Part shown: positions 56,001 to 64,000 of the stretch, piece after piece
Position numbering within the stretch: the first letter of the stretch is position 1
Layout: each line of letters begins with the position of its first letter
From: Tetragonia tetragonoides
Lineage: Eukaryota > Streptophyta > Magnoliopsida > Caryophyllales > Aizoaceae
DNA length: 64,000 nt
Direction of reading: 5' to 3'
Assembly: GCA_038025085.1 (NCBI GenBank)
Contig: CM076142.1
Coordinates: 13,621,501-13,685,500 of the forward strand
The notes under the pieces: model-generated
The model's input: the letters and a program-made list of their open reading frames with translations, nothing else
What the model was told of the DNA's origin: nothing
Databases searched by the model: none
Made by a program: the position numbers and the translations under genes

Positions 56001-58180
56001 GTGGATTTCTTGCTGCTGACTTAATAAGTGTGCATTTGCAGACCCAAGCCTGGCAAACTTCTTGCTCTAGGTTTCTCCATTTTATTGTACGGAATCCTTC
56101 TCTAAACCGAAGTCTCTCTCTTTCTCAATTTGCTGTGTGGAATAACACCTAATAGTATTTTTCGCCTGATATCGTAGGGAAAATATCAGGACTCAGAACC
56201 CTAACTGGACATATACCAGGGTGAGTTGTGTTATGCCTGCTGACTTATGAGTATGAGTGTATGACATTCACGGGATTGTTTCTAGCTTTCCTTAATTATG
56301 TTTCATGTGTCTTATCAGGCTAGAAGAGCTGCCTCAAAAAAGTGGAGGTCACTTCCAAATCCTGTAAGTATCTTGTGTTGTTTGTTTACCACGAAATATA
56401 ATCTAGGTGAAAAGATACTTCATTACAGAGCTTTGTTTAAATATCGAGAATAAACAGATACTTGGGAAATTCCGTTTGGGTGCTTTACAGTTTCGGATGG
56501 TGCATATTGCCTGCTTTTAGGTAAACTTTTTGTTGACTTTATATGTTTTTGCTTAGCCGAAAAAAACGATAGCTTTAGCCTCAAATACGTAATTAGTGAT
56601 GTCCTGAGGGATCAAACTTTAACATGTCTTAATCTAATGACATGTTTCAGTTTTGATGGAACAAAGAAATTTGGACAGTTTCATAAGGCTAATAATATTC
56701 ACTTAGTACTTCAGATGAAATGCTAGTCAACCATCCTGTCAGGACCCAGTTACTCCCTCCGTTTCACCAAGATGTTTACACTTCATTTTCCAAGACCATG
56801 AATTGGTTAAAAAATACAAAGATTTATAATGTAAAAATGCAATTGTTAGATTCATTTTAAAGAATACTTTTGTAAAATTATAATTTTATAATTTATATAT
56901 GCATATAATTTACAATTATCTACGGTCAAAGTGGTGCATTGGAGACCGTGAAAAAGCAAATGTAAACATCTTCATGAAACGGAGGGAGTAGTTTTTAAGA
57001 TGAAGTGCTTGAGAATATTATCGTTTTGCAAGACATCTGTTACACGAAAGCAGAGACAAGGTAGCATCGTTTTTATAACGATCACGGAGTTTAGTATGCA
57101 TGTCTATCAATTGCTCATATGTAATATCTCAAAATATCATCTGTCTACGCTCAAAAGAGAGAACAACAGGAACCTGAAACCTAAAAAAATCGATGATCAC
57201 TGGGTTAGTGACCTATGGTTGTGCTTAGCATTTGCTTAAAAGTTACTCGGAAAAGAATATTTAACCAAACCAAATGCCACCTGTTTTTAAACAAAATGCA
57301 TTCACTGAAGTATGCGTTTAACTGCATACTTGTTTTTAAACAAAATGCCACCTTAACCCTTGAAAAGCTAATCAATCAATTTTCAGGTAATTGTATGTTT
57401 GATGTCTTTGTTTCCTAAATAATTTGGGGCAAAATGAGGGCTGGGGACTTGGGGGTCCAATATCGAGAGAGAAATATGACACAATTTGAACACCCTTTCC
57501 TATTTCCAAAATGTCAGACAAGATGTATCAGACTACTCAAATCTACCTGGGTTCGCATTAACCTAGTTGGTCGAGATATGCATATTTTACCTTTTTTTCC
57601 CCTTTAGCTTTGATAATTGATATTTTATTTACAATTGAATGTTTGTTGCTTATATGACTTAGTTTTCCTCTGTAAAGTATAAAGTTATATTGAAGAATGC
57701 TGAATAACATATTGGAGATAGACTCATAGACAGACGTCGGTATAAAATGATTGATTTAACAAAAATTGATATCAGAGGAGAGAAGTGTGCACTTGTTGCA
57801 TTTCGTACACTACAGTAATTGTAGGGAGCTGTATTGTTTTATCCTACACAAATTTACAAGGTGTGATTAGAGTTTCGGGTTATTTCGGTTGATGTTGGCC
57901 CTAACCCCATAAGAGTTTTGTGTTTGTATAATTGTGTTTTGAGCTCAAGATCTATGTTCAAGATCCAGAATTTTTGTTTGGGTTTGGGTGGGGTGTCTAG
58001 GATTGCAATGGGTTCTAGTTTCTGGCCAACGCTAATGCAAACTCACAAAGTCACAATGCTGATTAAAGGACTGCTCAATTTGGATAGACATGTCTTCTGT
58101 GGTCTGACTGTGGTTACTAATGCTTTCAGGAGAAGCTTCTATTCGCAACTGAGGCAGAGAAACGGCTGAAGGCAAAGTAG
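53100..58180 (+). CDS. Cystatin-like protein with N- and C-terminal extensions
   Basis: Cystatins are tight inhibitors of papain-family (C1A) proteases. Exons: 53100-53261, 53817-53945, 54413-54608, 55502-55664, optional 55789-55923, 56178-56220, 56319-56363 and 58130-58180; all GT-AG and in frame, giving 262 residues without the optional exon or 307 with it. A leader intron (52322-53045) precedes the ATG of MGKKKTSDPYPFYAKSCIG. The cystatin-like core is about residues 80-157: a helix (ELAELAAEYATFAQELES), the QxVxG inhibitory loop as QAVTG (112-116), ALYYLTLEA, and KVWVKPG, where the usual PW of the second loop is PG (144-145). The ~80-residue N-terminal region with GFDVDGCSG and the basic C-terminal part (RARRAASKKW) are not found in short phytocystatins. 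No signal peptide, so probably cytosolic or nuclear. Inhibitory activity is uncertain with the loop Trp missing; it may belong to a cystatin-related family of other function. Confidence 0.8.
53498..53781. mobile_element. Foldback MITE in intron 1 of the cystatin-like gene
   Basis: ACTTACTAGTAATGCAATGC near the left end and GCATTACTAGTAAGTT near the right end are inverted repeats. Inner arms (GTGAGATTGATT / AATCAATCTCAC, GAGGTGG / CCACCC) extend the hairpin. Its right end is within about 40 bp of exon 2. Confidence 0.65.
55515..56026 (+). repeat. Tandem duplication (~256-bp unit) copying exon 4 and its 3' intron
   Basis: Unit 1 (55515-55770) and unit 2 (55771-56026) align throughout: GAGTGCTGTTGTTCAAAGCA with GAGTGCTATTGCTCACAGCA, GTAGATGACTCAAAGGCTAC with GTAGATAAGTCAGAAGCTAA, and CTTGAGAGTGGATTTCTTGC with CTCGAGAGTGGATTTCTTGC. 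Both copies end their exon with a phase-2 GTAAG donor. In copy 2 the change to CACAGCAG creates an acceptor (NAGNAG), so the copy can be spliced in frame. Confidence 0.85.
56753..56988. mobile_element. Stowaway MITE in intron of the cystatin-like gene
   Basis: The 236-bp element with termini CTCCCTCCGTTTCACCAAGA and CTTCATGAAACGGAGGGAG is flanked by TA at 56751-56752 and 56989-56990. It lies in the last intron (56364-58129). Confidence 0.92.
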
Positions 58181-60121
58181 GCTGTGTTTTAGAACGAGGT
58201 ACTTGAGAATGGATAATGTAGGTGATGAAACGTGTTAGTTATGCTTCCCTTGCTTGAGAATTGAGATGGCTTTCTTGAGGGGAGATGTGAAGCACCATTG
58301 AGTAGTTTGAACTTTGGAACACAGTTGCTTTGCTTTTGCATTTGCATGGTGCAAGATATATAATTTCTAGATTATCAACAATATAAGATATTTAAGTATA
58401 TAACCAGAATATCCCAAAGTGGTTGCCCCTGCATGCTTACACCAACTTGCTGAGAGCCCCATTAAAAGATGATTTTTCTTTCAAAACCCCCTAATAAAAT
58501 TAAATCACTCGTGAATCAACTTACCTACGCCCTTATATGACTTCATTTTTGGAAACCCACTTAATCCTTTTTCCGGCCAAATTTATGACATTGTTGTCCT
58601 CACATGTGTTGCACATTAGTCTTATTGCTTTTCCCCCCTTCTCCCCTAATTACTTCCTCACTAACCTTGCTTTGACTTTTGCAACTAATCCTAACTACTA
58701 AGGCATTTAATTTGAAAAGGTAATTAGATATTACTGAACGCAAATCCTTTTTCCTAAAATGCCCTTGACTAAATTTTCATCATTTTTCACTCTTTGCCAC
58801 ATTTTCTCTATTGATTGCGTGAATAAATGAGTATAAACACATTTAGTTCAACTTGTTTAATAGTTTAATCTAATTGTTTTAACTTTTGTAAATTCAATCA
58901 ATTGCCTTCACTCTAGTCATGTGAGCCAGTGATTTCTCCATTAACCCAACCATCTTCAAGAAAATTGTCTATTAACATCTTCACTTTCTCTTTTTATTTC
59001 TTTTTTTTCTGTGTGTGTTCAAACATCATCGATCATCATCATCAACTCACCACCACCAAGGCACCACAAACCAACAACAATAACATAATTACACACCATG
59101 AAAAAAAAAAAAAAAATGGAAATCAAATACGGCCGGTGTCAACCCCTCCCATGTCATTCACCGCCATTCTGCTCCCCACCGGTGACACCGCTTGCTAACT
59201 GAGGCGGTTTCTCTCACTGTAGTTCGTCCTACCCCGACCCCGCTTTCCGTGATTATCCTCTCTCTTCCTCCAGCCTCTCTTTCCTCGTCAACCACGCCAC
59301 CCCTTTGTTTGAGACCCCAGCCACTGCGCCGTTCAACAACCACGCGACTAGCCACCACCCATAAACCCTAATTAACTATTAACTCTAATTCTAATGTCTA
59401 TCTGAATATCATTTGGTCCAAAATGTTGTTTCCATTAAAGGAATTATCCATATTATTGTAATTTACGTTTCTTTACGATCATTTGAGGAGATGATAATAG
59501 GGAGCATTGAGAGGGATAAAAAAATAAGAAAGAAGTGTTTTACAAATGCAAAGGGTATTTGGAGAGTATTGGGAAAAAAAAGATTTGTGTTTGGCAAAAT
59601 GGAATTTACGTTAAGCAACTTCGTTTGAAAATACCCCATCCCCTTTCACTTTTCTCTGCAACTCACCTATGTTTGTTCTCTCCATCAAACTCAGCTAGGA
59701 AGAAGACTCCATCTCCCTCAACACGACAAGTAAACATATAATAATCGCTATTGGCGTTAGTGACTCTTGAGGAAGGAAGTCGTCATTCCATGTAGCGACT
59801 TTATCTGTCGACCAAAGAAAACAAAAACGTGGTCGATCTCATGTATTTCAAGGCAGAAGAGCGGACAAAAAAAATTAGTACATTGATGATCATTCATCAT
59901 TATATATTAGAGCAATAAGGAAAGTCACACACAACGAATGTCGATCTCATGTATTTCAACCTCCAAGGTAAAAACCAATCCACACAAGTGATCAGACATA
60001 CATTCAGTCCCAGATAGATCAAACTTAAGTAAAATCCTAACAACGAACAATGTTATTAAGGATAGAGGTAAAAGAATGACAATCATAAATAAAATAAAAA
60101 AACCCACAAACTTGCATCTAA
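58181..60121. other. Cystatin-like gene 3' flank and intergenic DNA, no gene seen
   Basis: The 3' UTR probably ends near 58390. The remainder includes a GC-richer patch at 59130-59350 with open frames on both strands but no recognisable protein, and a repeated GTCGATCTCATGTATTTCAA at about 59832 and 59940. Confidence 0.45.
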
Positions 60122-60388
60122 GGCTTCGTTTGATTCACCTGGATAAAACTGATCTGAACTAAACTTAATTGATTTTTTGAACTTGATCGTTAACTATTTA
60201 AAATTCGTCCAAACATAGTCAATATTGGACTCATTTGAAAGTATGCTTTGAGATCTTTCCGATGACATAATTTTCTTCATAAAATTATTTCAGAATAAAA
60301 AGTTATATGAGTAATGAAGTTACACATGAACTAAACTGGACTGAACTGAACTGAATTTAAGTAAAATTAAGGTGAATCAAACAGAGCC
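60122..60388. mobile_element. Tourist-like MITE (TSD TAA)
   Basis: Ends GGCTTCGTTTGATTCACC and GGTGAATCAAACAGAGCC are flanked by TAA at 60119-60121 and 60389-60391. A near-duplicate of 30047-30308 over its whole 267 bp. Confidence 0.9.
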
Positions 60389-61159
60389 TAAATATTGTCA
60401 AGGAAACAGAAAGTTACCGATAAATAAATAGTTTATATTACCTGAAATCCTTTGGATAACTCCTTATTATCTCCCATACATCGTCCATCTCTACACAGAA
60501 AACCTCAAAAACTAAAAATCATAAGAACACTAATCAACATAAATGTCAACAAAATTACAGAAGTAAGAAAATCATACTTTAAAGGTGGAAATAAATCTAA
60601 TACTCTAGAACATTAAGCTTGGTCTGTCTCAATTTTGTCAATTTGCTCCCCAACTTTTACCAAACAAACAACAATTGGTACAACACTCTGAATAATCCAA
60701 ATCATCAATAAATTGAAAAAGGTAACTTCTTTTCCAATCAAATGCATCCTAAATTGATATTCCGTATATGGTTCGAAACATTACCTTTTCTATTGGCAGA
60801 GTCGTTGGCAATTGCATAAAGAAGAGATGAGCATCAAACCCCACTGTTAGCCTTCTTTTCTCCAAATAAAAAAAAAGACAAAAACCTGATGCTCTTGAAG
60901 TCCTGAGAAGAGGAGAGAACGTTAGTGGGATTTTGTTGATTAATGTTGATTAGTAGAATTACAAAATGATGCAGCCACCATTATGTGAAATAAACGTTAG
61001 TTTTGATTTATTAGTGGAGTAATTAGTGGGTTGCAGCTTGAAGATAGAGAAATTATAGGAGTGATATTTGGGAGGTTTGGAACTAACTTTGAATTGAGAA
61101 AAACTGAATAAAACAAAATCAGAATTCAATCCCCAAAAATAAAACGAAAATAGCAAAAA

Positions 61160-61283
61160 AAAAAATAAAAAAAAAACAAAAATGATGTCATTATGGCTTT
61201 TGGCGGGAAAATTTTCTTTGAGAATCTGACATGTGTATAAAGATGATGTCAGCCGGTTATTGTTTTAGTAGAAAGTATATAGA
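61160..61283 (-). mobile_element. Helitron 5' terminus, minus orientation
   Basis: On the minus strand the element starts TCTATATACTTTCTACTAAA and continues with TGACATCATCTTTATACACA, matching the first ~45 bases of the Helitron at 40335-43098. T at 61284 fits the AT target. TTTGGCGGGAAAATTTTC lies about 80 bp inside, as in the other copy. The 3' CTAG end was not found to the left, so the element may be truncated or its hairpin decayed. Confidence 0.6.
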
Positions 61284-61289
61284 TTGTTG

Positions 61290-61784
61290 AATTCACTTAC
61301 TATAGGTGAATAGCTCTACTGAAACTATTTGAAAGTTGCCTATTTCATAAGTTAAGTAGAAAGATCTTTGGTGGTTCGATGGATGGTTTTATGATTTGAA
61401 TGATTTTATGATTTGGATGGTGTTATGATTCTCATGAAGACGGAAGCAACATAGTTGGTATTGAGGTAGAAGGAGAAGTTGCAATGAACTTCACACATGT
61501 GCTGGAATTTTTCTAAGGTTCAATAAGGGAATTCGAATATAAAGACAAAAAGGAGAGAGGGAACTCGAACCCAAATGGTCGTGTCTAGCTATGCTTGGTT
61601 TGAGTTCTTAGTTTCTTACTTATATTGTGTCTCTATTAGGTCTTTGTTATATAATGATTTTAGATGCTTGACTGATGTATACTTTCTGTTCATAAATTGA
61701 TTCGTTGGACATGTTGGGTTTTATTGTTTATGCTTAGTGTTTGGATAAGCATCAATTATTTGTCATCATCAAAAAGGGGGAATT
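61290..61784 (+). mobile_element. 3' internal remnant of a Copia-type retrotransposon
   Basis: Ends with TTTGTCATCATCAAAAAGGG, a polypurine tract (AAAAAGGGGGAA, 61771-61782) directly before an LTR. This wording is typical of the Sirevirus/SIRE-like Copia lineage. No RT or integrase frame remains. Confidence 0.6.
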
Positions 61785-62828
61785 TGTTGAGCTAGTTGAT
61801 AGTCTTAATGTTGATGCAACAAAGATTGATTCAAGAACAATATGACATGAAGTTGGAAGTTAGAGGTTTATAGGTTTTTATTAGACTTCATGTAAGAGAA
61901 GTCGTGCTTGAGTCATTGAGGTTGGAATCGAAGGTACAGTTGGTAACAGCTGAAGTAACAGTGCGTGAGTTACCAAGTATTATTGAGTACGTAAGTTTTA
62001 TACGTGTATTTATGAAAACGATTTTAAAGAGTTTTTCTTTATAAAATAACTTACTTAAAATTGTTTTCAGAATTATCTTTTTGGTACTCAATATTATCTT
62101 TTTAGTTTTCAATATTAAATAAAAGAGTTTTATTTAGAAAATCTTTTTTAAAGGAAGTCTAGTAGGATTAGGACTGTTTGTTTTATGGAAAGTCTATTTT
62201 GTTTGGAAAACAAACTCTTGTGTTTTAATCCTAATTGGTTTCTAGGTGATTTAGTTTGTCTATATAAGCCAAAGGTTTCAGACTTCGTAACTGCCGAAAT
62301 CATAGAGAAAAACGTGATTTATATTGAGTGATTTCATAAGAGGCGTCCTGACTGTTACTGCACCAGTTACCTTCATTGTTACCTTGGAATTCCTCTTGAT
62401 ACTTGAGCACGGTTTTTCATAAGGTTTGATTGTACCATTCTAGCTTATTGAGAAGCATATTGGTAAGATTTGTTTGTTTAGAGTACGACTGCCTTAGTAG
62501 GTAGTTTGGTTCTTGAGTTCGGGGTTGAATTCAGGAAATACGGCTCAACGGTAGATTAGGATCTATTGTATTGAGTTTGGTTTACGGTTTTTAGTGGAGT
62601 TTGGAAAACCCCCCAGGGTCGTGGTTTTACTTCTTGGTTGAGCTCAAGAAGGTTTCCACGTAAAAATCTGTGTCTCTTTATTTATTGCTTTGTTATATTG
62701 CTTTGCTATTTAACAACGTAGTAATTATTAGGTTAACAGATTGTGCTTAAATTGATAATCCGCGAAAAATTTGAATAACTTCCTAAAACTCAATTCACCC
62801 CCTCTTGAGTCTATCCTTGAGTATAACA
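61785..62828 (+). mobile_element. Copia-type 3' LTR (~1.04 kb)
   Basis: Begins TGTTGAGCTAGTTGATAG right after the polypurine tract and ends CTTGAGTATAACA, giving TGTT…AACA termini. Near its end is CTCAATTCACCCCCTCTTGA, a motif common at the 3' end of Sirevirus-type LTRs. The 5' LTR and pol are absent in the window, so this is a truncated element. Confidence 0.65.
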
Positions 62829-63177
62829 CAAAGGATGCGGGACAACCAACAGAACAATAAGGCTAGAGATAAGTATCGTCATCATTTATGTTGAGCATAA
62901 GTATGTATGCAAGCCATATTGAGATACTGATAATAATGAATCGCAGAGGGTAACAACATTGGTTTCACACCTGCAAGTAGTAATCAGCATTCCTGTAGTC
63001 AGATTTTCACCATACATGAAGGGCAGAAAATCACTTTGGAATATATCCACTAAATATAGCAGATCACATAATAAGAGAAATTAGGACATGATTGATACTT
63101 TTGGCTCTTTTATACAAGTCTAAGTTAATGCGTTTAGCAAGTAAACTGCTTAGTGGAAGACAATAATGTGGCTAATC
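62829..63177. other. Intergenic, nothing recognised
   Basis: AT-rich DNA between the LTR and the protein-like stretch on the minus strand. No exon or repeat identified. Confidence 0.4.
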
Positions 63178-63440
63178 AAATGGCTGTCATCCTTCCTTTG
63201 ATATCCTGCCTTTTCTTCAGGGTATCAGAAAGAACTAGCTTGTTCTCAAGCAAAACCTCAGTAGTGAAGTTCCTTCGTAAGATTTCGTCAGATATCGCAC
63301 CCTTCACTGATAACTGAGCTCCAGTTTAACTCCAGGTTTTGATTTCCGGCCTCGCTCCTAGAACAGAGTGCCAGCAAGGATCAGAGGCTAAGGTCTTTGA
63401 GCTTGACAAGGATCCTGTGTCCTGAAATTCAGCATTTACC
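63178..63440 (-). pseudogene. Unidentified protein-like stretch with one in-frame stop
   Basis: After an acceptor-like TGAATTTCAG the minus strand reads DTGSLSSSKTLASDPCWHSV, LGARPEIKTWS, a stop, then TGAQLSVKGAISDEILRRNF, TTEVLLENKLVLSDTLKKRQ and DIKGRMTAI before TGA. The composition is protein-like and one frame carries through both sides of the stop. It could be a decayed gene exon, or two exons with a mis-drawn boundary (GAGCTCAG is a possible acceptor). I do not recognise the family. Confidence 0.4.
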
Positions 63441-63744
63441 AGTTTTTTTCATGAGACAAAGATTGTTCACCACCAATAGTCAGGGTAAAATGGTTTGTGG
63501 TGGTGCCTAGCCTGTTAAAGGTCCGTTTGAAGTATTTTAATTCGAAATCGGATGGAAATGGTTCATTATAACATCAACCTTGTTATAGTCGGAGATCACC
63601 AGTAATCTTTACAAAACTACAAAAGCATAAGCCATGTTTGAAGTGATGAAACCTGTTGGAATCTCCGACGATAATCTCTCGATTGTAAACCTTTGAGATG
63701 ACCTTTATGCTTCATGAGTCATGACAGTCACCACATATCTCACC

Positions 63745-63965
63745 TGAATATCTGTTAGGGGCACCCTCTTGAACGCCCCAGCTGCTTTACCCCAAAGAGA
63801 AGCCAAATACACTATGCGATCTCAAACAAAATCGGCTGGCTTCCCAGGATTGCTGAAGACTCTAGAATTCCTCTCTAGCCAAAGGCACCAGAAAATAGCC
63901 ATGGTAGCAACGCCACAATAACTTTCCCTCCTTCCTCCACCTTATACGCGCAAACCGCATCTGAA
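63745..63965 (-). pseudogene. L1 LINE 3' tail fragment
   Basis: The minus-strand reading includes VATMAIFWCLWLERNSRVFS, NPGKPADFV, then RIVYLASLWGKAAGAFK, the same C-terminal tail as at 12995-13390 and 14250-14569. The frame has stops, so it is a decayed fragment. Confidence 0.65.
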
Positions 63966-64000
63966 GAAACTGTCCAACTGATGATTTGACTCAGATTTAA

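Noticed and set aside
59158..59358. 66-residue arginine/glycine-rich minus-strand ORF and overlapping plus-strand ORF
   Set aside because: A GC-richer patch leaves open frames on both strands, but neither resembles a protein family or has exon partners.

Overview
The window is nuclear DNA from a flowering plant, most likely a dicot. It is AT-rich, its genes are split by many GT-AG introns, it encodes a plant-type gamma-tubulin complex protein, and it is crowded with plant transposons: RTE and L1 LINEs, tRNA-derived SINEs, Stowaway, Tourist-like and hAT MITEs, Helitrons, a CACTA terminus and LTR remnants. I cannot name the species from sequence alone. There are no bacterial-style operons, rRNA genes, true tRNA genes or CRISPR arrays.

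Three host-type genes can be modelled exon by exon, and every junction keeps the reading frame. (1) Positions 906-16566, minus strand: GCP4, gamma-tubulin complex component 4, with 14 exons in view and the last roughly 60 residues beyond the left edge. Two introns are swollen by an antisense RTE LINE, L1 fragments and SINEs. (2) Positions 38429-44319, plus strand: a 446-residue papain-family (C1A) cysteine protease. It has the full Gln/Cys/His/Asn active site but no signal peptide or propeptide, and a C-terminal extension. A CACTA-type terminus lies upstream, an importin-5-like first exon lies in one intron, and a complete Helitron lies in another. (3) Positions 53100-58180, plus strand: a cystatin-like protein with a QAVTG inhibitory loop, N- and C-terminal extensions and a tandemly duplicated exon. 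A possible protease and a possible inhibitor of that protease class are thus about 8.8 kb apart in the same orientation.

Between genes: 16.7-37 kb is almost purely transposon-derived. It holds MITEs with clear 3-bp or 8-bp target duplications, an L1 RNase H remnant, a SINE with a 15-bp target duplication, foldback elements, long microsatellites, and two head-to-tail Helitron 3' ends. From 44.3 to 52 kb there is a Stowaway MITE, a 115-bp MITE, and a solo LTR nested in a MITE. From 58.2 to 64 kb there is a Tourist-like MITE, a Helitron 5' end, the 3' LTR of a Copia-type element, an unidentified protein-like stretch and an L1 tail.

No pathway links GCP4 (microtubule nucleation) to the others. 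The protease and cystatin-like genes could act as enzyme and inhibitor, but that is inference from family and position only.
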